A stretch of 64,000 nt of DNA from SMYC01 sp963578475 (GTDB taxonomy: Bacteria > Acidobacteriota > Vicinamibacteria > Marinacidobacterales > SMYC01). Each line of letters starts with the position of its first letter. The stretch's first letter is position 1. Under the pieces are notes generated by a model. It searched no databases. It worked only from the letters and a program-made list of their open reading frames with translations, and was not told the DNA's origin. Where the stretch lies: the NCBI GenBank assembly GCA_963578475.1, contig CAUZCL010000023.1:3234-67233 (forward strand), given 5' to 3'. The position numbers and the translations under genes were made by a program. This document shows positions 24,270-32,700 of this stretch, piece after piece.

Positions 24270-25568
24270 TCAGCTCTTGGAAACACTATCGAGCCGCGAC
24301 GCCTCTATCGCCGCCTCCGCCCCGAGCGCGTCGACACCGTGCTCGGTCGAGAGAAGCTTTCCGCAGTCATACTGCACTCGAAGAATGTCGGCGAGAGAAG
24401 AAGCGATTAAACCCTCGTAATCCGGGAACAGTTTCGTCTCCATCCGGGTGAGGACGTCGTCATAGGTCTTGGTTCGGGTGCGTCGGGTAAAGAGCGCGCA
24501 GCAATCTTTGTAGGGCTCGATCGAAATCGCGTAAGTGTCGATTTGCTCCGCGACCTTCATGATCGCTTGCTTGTCCATAGCCAAGAGTGGACGCAGCACC
24601 GAGATGTCGACAGCCTTTTCGCTGGAGACAAGATTCTCGATCGTCTGCGACGCGACTTGAGAAAGGCTATCCCCCGTCACGATCGCGATCGCTCGCGTTT
24701 TTAGAGCGAGCGCCTCCGCGACCCGGAAGAGGAAACGACGAAAGAGCACGGTCTCATGACCCGTGTTTTTTCCACTGAGCGCAAGATCGAAATATGTATA
24801 GGGCACGACGAAGAGGCGCGAGCGCAACGTGAAGCGGCTGAGCTTTTGCGCGAGACGTCCGGGGACCGAGCGTTCGAGCTCTCCCTCCGTCATGTGGGTC
24901 GCGCTCATGTGAAAAAAATCGACGGTGCAGCCTCGCCGAGCCAACAGGAAAGACGCGACCGGGGAATCGATCCCGCCGGAGAGCAAGCTGAGCACGTGGC
25001 CGCTCGAAGCCACTGGGAGCCCGCCGATGCCTGTCGGTCGCTCGGTGTAGAAAAACACAGCGTCGGTGTAGATGTCCACATGGATCGTCACATCCGGGTC
25101 GTCGAGCCGCACGCGCTCCCATTCGGTGCAATCCCGAACCACTTGTCCTAGCCAGCGCTCCATCTCGGCCGACGATAACGTAAATTTCTTGTCGACTCGA
25201 TGCACGCGAACGGCAAAGGTCATTTGAGTGCGATAGCTCTCACGTGCGAGCCGGACGACGATCGACTCGACCCGTGGACGGTCGAGCTCGTCGCGGGCGA
25301 GGCGTTCAGCCACGGCTACAGAATGGACCCCACATACCTGATCGATTGTCCTCACCACAGACTTCAGAGACGCTTCGGTGTAATCCTGCGCTTCCACATA
25401 GAGACGGCCTTGTCGCCGCTGCATCGGCCAGGAGATGCCTTCGCTACGGAGCGTATGGCGGATGTTCCCGCGAAGCTGAGACCAGAAATCACTTTGATTC
25501 CTTCCTTTGAGCGTGATCTCGGGCGAGCGAATGTGAAGCTCGAGACGAGGCACTGGCGGATCCGACAT
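24270..25568 (-). CDS. thiI: tRNA 4-thiouridine synthase ThiI (no rhodanese domain)
   Basis: 432 residues. The N-terminal ferredoxin-like/THUMP region has SPEITLKGRNQSDFWSQL (about 15-33) and a tRNA-binding THUMP domain to about 165. The ATP-pyrophosphatase loop is LLSGGIDSPVASFLL (about 193-207). The protein ends soon after KDCCALFTRRTRTKTY, so the C-terminal rhodanese domain that carries sulfur in E. coli ThiI is absent, as in many bacteria where a cysteine desulfurase donates sulfur directly. Activates tRNA U8 for s4U formation and may serve thiamine thiazole synthesis. Intact, and the first gene after the damaged region. Confidence 0.92.
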   Translation of the reverse strand: MSDPPVPRLELHIRSPEITLKGRNQSDFWSQLRGNIRHTLRSEGISWPMQRRQGRLYVEAQDYTEASLKSVVRTIDQVCGVHSVAVAERLARDELDRPRVESIVVRLARESYRTQMTFAVRVHRVDKKFTLSSAEMERWLGQVVRDCTEWERVRLDDPDVTIHVDIYTDAVFFYTERPTGIGGLPVASSGHVLSLLSGGIDSPVASFLLARRGCTVDFFHMSATHMTEGELERSVPGRLAQKLSRFTLRSRLFVVPYTYFDLALSGKNTGHETVLFRRFLFRVAEALALKTRAIAIVTGDSLSQVASQTIENLVSSEKAVDISVLRPLLAMDKQAIMKVAEQIDTYAISIEPYKDCCALFTRRTRTKTYDDVLTRMETKLFPDYEGLIASSLADILRVQYDCGKLLSTEHGVDALGAEAAIEASRLDSVSKS

Positions 25569-25725
25569 GTTGTTCAGCTTATCAGCTCGGCGAGAGCAGG
25601 GTTGGTGTCAGGGGCAGTTAAAGGCTCCGGCGCAAGCCTTCTGTTTTCTCGGATTCTCGAGTCCGTTATCTTGGGATGCGCTCGTGGATTTTGTGGCCCG
25701 CGTTCGCTAGACTCCCAATCGCAAG

Positions 25726-27786
25726 ATGCGCGTCCTTTTTCTGCTAGCCCTGCTCGCTCAATCGCCCAAGGAGCTGGTGGAGCGACACTTCGACCACGCT
25801 TACGAGCTCTTGGGAAAAAAGCTCTACGTCAAGGCAATCGACCAGTTCCTCTACGTGCTTGCGCTCGACCCGAGCCACCATGACGGCCATTTTTATGCGG
25901 GGCTTGCCTATATCCAGCGGGGCCTGACTGGCCTCGAACAGGCGGACCACCACCTGAGTCGGGCCATCGAGCTTGACCCGAGAAACCCCCGACAGTTCCA
26001 CTATCGTGGCGTCGTCCGTATGCGCCTCGGGGCTTACGAAGAAGCGGTCTCGGATCTCCAGCACATGCTCGCCGCCGAGGACGACTACTACCTATCGTTG
26101 TACTCTCTCGGCGCCACGCTGATGCGGCTCGAGCGCTACCGAGAGGCGGTCGATATTCTGAAACGTGCGGTGGACGCTAATCCTTCTCTACTCGAGCCGC
26201 GCTGGAATCTCGCGCTCGCGATGCGATTCGCGGGCGAGGATCCCGCCTCGCTTCCGACAAAATATCGTTTGGAGCTTTCGACCGAAGGTATCGGCGCGTC
26301 CCCCATCATTTTCGAAGACGTCGCCGAGCGCTCTGGCATCACCCGCTACAGCCGCGCCCGTGGCAGTGGTTGGAGCGATGTCGACGGCGACGGCGACCTC
26401 GACCTCTTTGCTGTCGGGATCCACGATCCGCACGCACTCTATCGCAACGACGGCAACAGTGCGTTCACAGATATTACAATGGACTCGGGTCTCTTCGATC
26501 CGAGAGGCGGCTGGTCGGCACTCTGGACCGATTACGACAATGACGGCGACCCCGACCTCTATGTGACGCGCGACGGCTGGGACGGCGAGCTTCCCAACAG
26601 TCTTTATCGTAACGACGAAGGTGTCTTCATCGACGTCGCCGAGCGCGCCGGGGTCGCAAGCGCCCGCGACAGCTTCACCGCGGCCTTTGCCGACATCGAT
26701 CACGACGGCGACCTCGATCTCTACGTCGCGAACGGCGTCGCGACGGAAGGCGGAAGCCCCAACGAGCTGTTTCTCAACAACGGCAACGGGACGTTTACCG
26801 AAGTCGCGGATCGCTACGGCGTGGCCAATCACGGCCGCTCCATCGGCTCGGCTTTCGGCGACTACGACAACGACGGCTGGCCGGACTTACTCGTCGTTAA
26901 CTTCTTCGGCAATCCCGCCCTCTACCATAACAATCAAGGACAGAGCTTCTCGAATGTCAGCCGGCGCGCCGGGATCACACGCCCGCACGAAGGCTTCGTG
27001 GGGTTTTTCTTCGACTATGACAACGACGGCTGGCTCGACATCTTCATCGTTGGCTTCGCGGCAAAGATGGAAGAAGCCTTGAGGAGCGCGCGGGCGGGCG
27101 CAGCAGTGAACGAGGCGAGCCGGCTCGCGCTCTATCGTAACAATCAGGACGGGACCTTCACGGAGCTCGCCGAAGCCGCTGGGCTCGCGAAGAACTTCGG
27201 CGCGATGGCGGCGAGCTTCGGCGACATCGACAATGACGGGTATCTCGACATTTATCTCGGATGCGGGGCCCCGGCGATCGAGCGTTTCGAGCCCAACAAG
27301 CTCTTCCTGAACGGGGGTAACGGCGTCTTCACCGATATCAGCGCCGCGGCGGGTGTCGACCATCTCGGCAAAGGGCACGGCGTGAGCTTCGCCGATTACG
27401 ACGGCGATGGCGATCTCGACATCTACGTACCCACAGGCGGTGCTTTTCTCGGGGACCGCCAAGCCGACGCGCTCTATCGGAATCCGGGAACGGCGAACCA
27501 CTGGCTACACGTCAAGCTGCGGGGGACGACGGGCCACCGCGATGCGGTGGGGGCGCAAGTGCGCGTGCAACTGGGCGAAACCATTTTGATGCAAGAAGTT
27601 ACGATTGGCGGGGGCTTTGGCTCGACGAACAGCCTGATCTTGGAATTCGGCCTTGGCGAAGCGACTTCGGCCGACGAGCTAGAGATCCGTTGGCCCGCTG
27701 GCGGCCGCCGAGTGTTGCATAATGTCGCCGCAGACCAACGAATTCTGGTAGTAGAGGCCAAACCCGGCTACGAGCTGCTCCCGTGA
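25726..27786 (+). CDS. exported TPR-FG-GAP-UnbV (CRTAC1-like) protein
   Basis: 686 residues. A short hydrophobic start (VLFLLALLAQS) is followed by tetratricopeptide repeats (about 20-180), including HFYAGLAYIQRGLTGLEQADHHLSRAIELDP. From about residue 200 there are seven or so FG-GAP/VCBS calcium-binding blades, each with DxDxDGDLDL or DYDNDGWPD signatures. The C-terminus (about 585-680) is an ASPIC/UnbV domain (LHVKLRGTTGHRDAVGAQVRVQLG, ELEIRWPAGG). The predicted structure is a calcium-bound beta propeller presented outside the cytoplasm on a TPR stalk. The biochemical role is unknown. It heads a run of three plus-strand envelope genes. Confidence 0.88.
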   Translation: MRVLFLLALLAQSPKELVERHFDHAYELLGKKLYVKAIDQFLYVLALDPSHHDGHFYAGLAYIQRGLTGLEQADHHLSRAIELDPRNPRQFHYRGVVRMRLGAYEEAVSDLQHMLAAEDDYYLSLYSLGATLMRLERYREAVDILKRAVDANPSLLEPRWNLALAMRFAGEDPASLPTKYRLELSTEGIGASPIIFEDVAERSGITRYSRARGSGWSDVDGDGDLDLFAVGIHDPHALYRNDGNSAFTDITMDSGLFDPRGGWSALWTDYDNDGDPDLYVTRDGWDGELPNSLYRNDEGVFIDVAERAGVASARDSFTAAFADIDHDGDLDLYVANGVATEGGSPNELFLNNGNGTFTEVADRYGVANHGRSIGSAFGDYDNDGWPDLLVVNFFGNPALYHNNQGQSFSNVSRRAGITRPHEGFVGFFFDYDNDGWLDIFIVGFAAKMEEALRSARAGAAVNEASRLALYRNNQDGTFTELAEAAGLAKNFGAMAASFGDIDNDGYLDIYLGCGAPAIERFEPNKLFLNGGNGVFTDISAAAGVDHLGKGHGVSFADYDGDGDLDIYVPTGGAFLGDRQADALYRNPGTANHWLHVKLRGTTGHRDAVGAQVRVQLGETILMQEVTIGGGFGSTNSLILEFGLGEATSADELEIRWPAGGRRVLHNVAADQRILVVEAKPGYELLP

Positions 27787-27989
27787 CGTGAAGGCTCGTT
27801 CTCAAAGAGCTGAGGCGGCACACTCGATTCAAGGTGTTGGGGTTCTGTTCGCCAATCCATGGTAGGTATCGTTAGCGACAGGGCGACCTGGCGTCAATCG
27901 GCCGCTTTCCTCGAGCTTTTTTTCGATCGACGGCAGAATCGAGAACTTCGGATCGGATACGCGCCGAGCGAATCAGGTACACTGCGCAC

Positions 27990-29834
27990 ATGCAGTGGCT
28001 GTTCGCAATCGCGCTCGCGATCCAAAGCTGGGACGCGACCCTGGCGCGCGGTCTCGAAGCCCTCGAGGCGGGCCGGATGGGCGAGGCCGAGCAGGCCTTC
28101 CGCGAGGCGATCGACATAGCCCCAGACGAGGTCGGGGCGAAAATGCTCGTGACGAACCTGTTTCTCGACACGGAGCGGCCCGAGCGCGCGCTCGAGATCA
28201 TCGAGCCGTTGATCCAGGGGGTGCCCGAGGCCGATCGCTCCCCCACCGCCAACACCGTCTACGGACTGGCGCTCGCGCAATCGGGCCGTCACGCCGACGC
28301 CGTGGCGCCGCTCCGAGCGGCGCTCGCGGTGCAGCCCCGCCGGGCCAAGGCGCTGTTCAACCTGGGCCGGTCGTTGCAGGCGCTGGAGCGCTTCGACGAG
28401 GCGGCCGAAGTCTACCGGAAGGGCCTCGCCTTTCTCCCGCCCGAGAACATCCGCTTCGCGCTCGGCCTCGCTCGCTGTCAGGTCCGTTTGTCGCAGCTCG
28501 ACGAGGCCAGGGCTCACCTCGACGATCTGGTGGCCAAACATCCGGAAGTGGGGCGCGCGTGGCTCTTGAGAGGGATCGTTGCCTTCGAGGAGGAGCGCTA
28601 TCGGGAATCCGAGGACGACGTGCTAAAGGCCCTCGAGAACGGCTATCAGCTCGCGGAATCGGACCTTCGGCTTGGCATGGCGCTCGGCAGGCTCGGAGAG
28701 TACGAAGAGGCGCAGCGCGCCCTCGATCGCGCGCTCGAAAAAGAGCCCGAACTCGCGACCGCCCACTACTTCAAAGGTCTGTTTCTCTTTCAGGAAGGCG
28801 AGACGCTGGCTCCTGGCTCCGCGAATCCTTTTGGCCTGCACGCGGTGCGCCTTTTGGAGCGCTCGCTCGAGCTCGCGCCCAACCCCAAGACCTCGCTCGC
28901 TCTTGCCGAGGTCGAGCTGCGGCTGCGGCTGCACACGCAGGTCGTGGAAAGCGCGCGCGCTGGGGCCACCGTGCCCGAGCTCGCACCTCGGGCGTACCAC
29001 CTGATGGCCCTCGCCCATCACGAGCTGCTGGAATACGAGCCCGCGGAAGCGGCCTATGAGCGCGCGGCGGAAGCGGGAGCAAACAGCGCCGAGCTCTACC
29101 ACGACTGGGGCAACCTGCTCTCGGTGATGGGCCGGTGGGACGAAGCCAAAGCGGTGCTCCACAAGGTGCTCGAGCGCAACCCGGACTTCGTCGGATCACT
29201 CCTGCAGCTCGGTGTGGTCCATCTCAACCTGCGCGAGCACGAGACCGCGCTCGACTACCTCGGCCGCGTGATCGCGATGGCGCCTGACAACGCGGAAGCC
29301 TGGTACCAGAAAGGCGTCGTGGAGTCGCGCCAGAACGATCCGGCCGCGGCCGCGGCTTCTTGGCAGCGCGCGCTCGAGCTCGACCCGGAGCAGACGCGAC
29401 TTTACTACCGCCTCGGCGCGGAGCTGGTGAAGCTCGGCCGCGTCGACGAGCGCAACGCGCTTCTCGAGGAGTTCGCCGAGCGCGAGCGCAGGAGCGAGCT
29501 TGCCGCCCAGCGCTCCGAGCAGCTTCTGAATCTTCTCAATGGGGCGGTCGCGGCGTCGGAGGCCGAAGACGATGACCGGGCGCTCGCGCTTCTAAACGCC
29601 GCGAAGAACCTCGCGCCTGACGACCCGCTTCCTTACGTCTACCTAGGCGACTTCTATCTGTCCCGCGATCGTCTCGGCGATGCCAAACGGGTGCTGGAGG
29701 AAGGTCTCGTGAGAATGTCGAACGAGCTTTCGCTTTACCAGACGATGTTGTCGGTGCACACGGCGCGCGGCGATGCCGCCGCGGCGGACGAAGCCCGGAG
29801 CCGAATCAGGAAGATCATCAAAGGCGCGGAGTAA
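27990..29834 (+). CDS. exported tetratricopeptide repeat protein
   Basis: 614 residues. A weak signal-like start (MQWLFAIALAIQS) is followed by essentially continuous TPRs: LEALEAGRMGEAEQAFREAI, FNLGRSLQALERFDEAAEVY, RLGEYEEAQRALDRALEKEP, AWYQKGVVESRQNDPAAAAA and others. No enzymatic domain is visible. It ends 4 bases before the GTG of the cytochrome gene, implying translational coupling and a shared complex. Likely a periplasmic scaffold (inference). Confidence 0.8.
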   Translation: MQWLFAIALAIQSWDATLARGLEALEAGRMGEAEQAFREAIDIAPDEVGAKMLVTNLFLDTERPERALEIIEPLIQGVPEADRSPTANTVYGLALAQSGRHADAVAPLRAALAVQPRRAKALFNLGRSLQALERFDEAAEVYRKGLAFLPPENIRFALGLARCQVRLSQLDEARAHLDDLVAKHPEVGRAWLLRGIVAFEEERYRESEDDVLKALENGYQLAESDLRLGMALGRLGEYEEAQRALDRALEKEPELATAHYFKGLFLFQEGETLAPGSANPFGLHAVRLLERSLELAPNPKTSLALAEVELRLRLHTQVVESARAGATVPELAPRAYHLMALAHHELLEYEPAEAAYERAAEAGANSAELYHDWGNLLSVMGRWDEAKAVLHKVLERNPDFVGSLLQLGVVHLNLREHETALDYLGRVIAMAPDNAEAWYQKGVVESRQNDPAAAAASWQRALELDPEQTRLYYRLGAELVKLGRVDERNALLEEFAERERRSELAAQRSEQLLNLLNGAVAASEAEDDDRALALLNAAKNLAPDDPLPYVYLGDFYLSRDRLGDAKRVLEEGLVRMSNELSLYQTMLSVHTARGDAAAADEARSRIRKIIKGAE

Positions 29835-29838
29835 CCCG

Positions 29839-32643
29839 GTGCGGACCGCGTCCTGCTGCCTCGGACTGGCCCTCGTCACCGTTCTGCTCGCCACCACGTC
29901 GTCGAGCCAGCAGTCGCGCGTCTTCCAGGTCTCCCGCGATCCAGACATCCGCTACTGGTGGGACGACGTCCCGAAATCTGTGAAACGGAGCAGTCTCTCG
30001 ACCGCGGATTTCAGCAACATCGAGCCCGCGGATTTCATGGGCCCGCAGGCCTGCAAGACGTGCCACGAGGACAAGTACCAGCGCTGGTCGCAGCACCGTC
30101 ACCGCTTCATGAACGCGCCCGCCACCGAAGCGACCATCAAAGGCGATTTTTCCGGGCATGCTTTTATCGACTATTTCGGCGGGCGCGCCACGTTCGCGCG
30201 GGAGAACGATCGGTACGTCATGCGGCTCGTCCGGGGCGACACGGGGCGGACGTACCACGTCACGCAGACCATCGGATCGAGATTCTTTCAGTACTACGTG
30301 GGCCTCCAGATCGAAGGGCCGGAGCCGATGGGGCACAGAATCTATCGGTCCGAGCACGTGCTCCCGTTCGGCTACTGGCTCGACTACACCCAGTGGGTTC
30401 CCGTCGTGCACGTGGAGAAAACCCGTGAAGGCGAGCCCAGCCTCATCGATGCCATGCGGCGCGATCCGTTCACGCAGCCCGCGGTCCACGATTATGCGCA
30501 GTCCTGCTCCCAGTGCCACACGACCATGCCGACGGGCGACTGGCTCATCCACCGCCAGCCGTCCTTTCCCATGAGCCCGCTCGGCTTCTCGTTCGACCTG
30601 AGATCCTACGTCGCCGACAACCACGCGGAGCTTCTCGCGGGCAAGGACCCGTCGCGGCTCGAGCTGGATGACGTGCAAGAGCTCTTGCTGCGCATTACCC
30701 ACAAGAAAGCCCCCGTGTGGGAGCTCACGTCGGGTATCAGCTGCGAGACGTGCCACTACGGCAACCGCGCGCACGTCGAGAGCGGAGGGGCGATACTGCC
30801 GCGCATGTTCCCCACGAGCCCGCGGCTTTTCATCGACGGCACCAACCCGGCGGTGGATTTGGCGCGCAATCCGGTCAACCAGAACTGGACTTGCGGCCGG
30901 TGCCACCAGGGCACACGCTTCGAGTATGCCGCTGGGATGGGCACGTGGAACTCGACCGAGTACAGCGACGCGATGAAAGGCGCATGCTACCGGTTCGACG
31001 AGCCGGAGCGCGCGATGTTACGCTGCATCGATTGCCACAACCCGCACGAAACCACGGGAAAGGCTTGGTCGAGAACGCCGGACGAGGACGATGGGTTGTG
31101 CCTGAAGTGCCACACCGAGCTCGAGCCCGAACCCGCGCGCGTCGGCCACACGCGCCATCCCATGGGAAGCACCGGCAGCCGCTGTATGAACTGCCACATG
31201 CCGCGTATCAACGAAGGGCTGCAGGCGATGGTGCGCACGCACATGATCTTCAGCCCGACGAAGCGCGAGATGATCGAGGCGAATCAGCCGAATGCGTGCA
31301 ACATGTGCCACGTTCGGGAGACGCTCGCCTGGACGGTGGCGAAGCTCGAACAGTGGTACGGCGCGCAGTACGAAGCGACTGAGATAGAGAGCACCACGGC
31401 GGCCACGCTGGAGTGGCTGCGAAGCTGGCATCCTACGACGCAAATGGTGGCCGCCGACGTCCTGACGAAAGCCAGAGCCGACTGGGCGCTCCCGGAGCTC
31501 TTCGACGCGCTCGACAGCAAATACATGCTCGTGCGCCAGTTCGCGCAGATCGGGCTCGACGACATGCTCGAAACGCGCCTGGCGCATTTCGGCTACCGCT
31601 TCTACATGTTCGAGGACGAGCGCGAGGCCTCCCTCGAGGCCCTCGTCGAACATTACCTGCTCGATGGGACGACCACGCGTATACCGGAACAATCGGAGGC
31701 CGAAGAAGTCGAGCACTACCGCCAGCTCGTGCGGTTCAAACCCGACTCCAGCACCGCCCACTACTATCTCGCCAACGCGCTTTTTCCCCACGGCGGAATC
31801 GACGAGGCGATGTTTCACTACCGACGGGCGATTGAGATCGACGCCGGGTTCGCCCGCGCATACAACAACCTCGGCGTCGCTCTCAAGGAGGAGGGCCGTA
31901 TCGACGAGGCTGCCGCCGAGCACCGGAAAGCGCTGTCCCTAGAGCCGAGGCTCCCCGACGCGCACATCGCTCTAGGAAACGTCCTGGTCCTGCAGGGCCG
32001 CTCCGACGACGCGGCCGCGAGCTTTCGCCGGGCGATTGGCCTCGAGCCCGATCGCGCGGAGGCCCACTACAACCTCGGGCTTGTGCACCAAGCCGCGGAA
32101 CGGACGCAGGATGCGATGGCGAGCTACCGGCGTGCGATCGCGATAGAGCCGCGCTACGGCGAGGCGCTCAACAACCTCGGCATCGCGCTCGCCTCCCTGG
32201 GAAGACAGGACGAAGCCATCGAAGCCTTCGAGCAGGCGATCTCGACGGAAGACGCCGCCACACCTTCGGCACAGAACAACTTGGGCTGGGCGCTCAAGCT
32301 GGCGGGCCGTCTCGATGATGCAATGGAGCACTTCGAGGCGGCGCTCGCGGCGGATCCAGAATCCATTTCCGCCCAGGTCGGGCTTTCGGGTGTGCTCGCT
32401 TCACACGATGACCCGAGACGCCGCGACCCAGAGCGCGCTATCCGGCTCGCGGAATCCGCCGCAGGAGCGACCGACGAGCAAAGCGCCGAGGTGCTCGACA
32501 CGCTGTCGCAGGCCTACGCCGCCGCGGGACACTTCGAGCGAGCCGCCGCGGCAGCCGAGAAAGCCGTCCGGCTGGCGCCTCCTGACGAAGCGCTCGCACG
32601 AGCCATCCGCGCGCGTCTCGCCGAGTACCGGAGCGCGCGCTAG
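29839..32643 (+). CDS. octaheme c-type cytochrome with C-terminal TPR domain
   Basis: 934 residues from the GTG at 29839, with GGAG about 8 bases upstream; an earlier ATG inside the preceding gene gives no signal peptide. Signal: SCCLGLALVTVLLATTSSS. Eight CxxCH heme sites are present in order: CKTCH (about residue 72), CSQCH, CETCH, CGRCH, CIDCH, CLKCH, CMNCH and CNMCH, all in the first 500 residues, with intervening histidines that could be distal ligands. After a HEAT/helical linker, six or more TPRs fill residues about 620-920 (YNNLGVALKEEGRIDEAAAEHRKAL and similar). It resembles multiheme oxidoreductases of the nitrite/hydroxylamine type fused to a docking module; substrate unknown. Confidence 0.88.
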   Translation: MRTASCCLGLALVTVLLATTSSSQQSRVFQVSRDPDIRYWWDDVPKSVKRSSLSTADFSNIEPADFMGPQACKTCHEDKYQRWSQHRHRFMNAPATEATIKGDFSGHAFIDYFGGRATFARENDRYVMRLVRGDTGRTYHVTQTIGSRFFQYYVGLQIEGPEPMGHRIYRSEHVLPFGYWLDYTQWVPVVHVEKTREGEPSLIDAMRRDPFTQPAVHDYAQSCSQCHTTMPTGDWLIHRQPSFPMSPLGFSFDLRSYVADNHAELLAGKDPSRLELDDVQELLLRITHKKAPVWELTSGISCETCHYGNRAHVESGGAILPRMFPTSPRLFIDGTNPAVDLARNPVNQNWTCGRCHQGTRFEYAAGMGTWNSTEYSDAMKGACYRFDEPERAMLRCIDCHNPHETTGKAWSRTPDEDDGLCLKCHTELEPEPARVGHTRHPMGSTGSRCMNCHMPRINEGLQAMVRTHMIFSPTKREMIEANQPNACNMCHVRETLAWTVAKLEQWYGAQYEATEIESTTAATLEWLRSWHPTTQMVAADVLTKARADWALPELFDALDSKYMLVRQFAQIGLDDMLETRLAHFGYRFYMFEDEREASLEALVEHYLLDGTTTRIPEQSEAEEVEHYRQLVRFKPDSSTAHYYLANALFPHGGIDEAMFHYRRAIEIDAGFARAYNNLGVALKEEGRIDEAAAEHRKALSLEPRLPDAHIALGNVLVLQGRSDDAAASFRRAIGLEPDRAEAHYNLGLVHQAAERTQDAMASYRRAIAIEPRYGEALNNLGIALASLGRQDEAIEAFEQAISTEDAATPSAQNNLGWALKLAGRLDDAMEHFEAALAADPESISAQVGLSGVLASHDDPRRRDPERAIRLAESAAGATDEQSAEVLDTLSQAYAAAGHFERAAAAAEKAVRLAPPDEALARAIRARLAEYRSAR

Positions 32644-32647
32644 ACAC

Positions 32648-32679
32648 AAAAAAAAATGGCGGGGCCGAAGCCCCGCCAT
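32648..32679 (-). terminator. intrinsic terminator of the TonB-dependent receptor gene
   Basis: A perfect 10-base stem (32656-32665 with 32670-32679) encloses four bases that read UUCG on the minus-strand RNA. It is followed by a run of nine U (A at 32648-32656 on the plus strand). It lies just past the receptor stop and immediately after the convergent cytochrome stop. Confidence 0.9.
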
Positions 32680-32700
32680 GGAGTCAAACTCCTCGATGCG

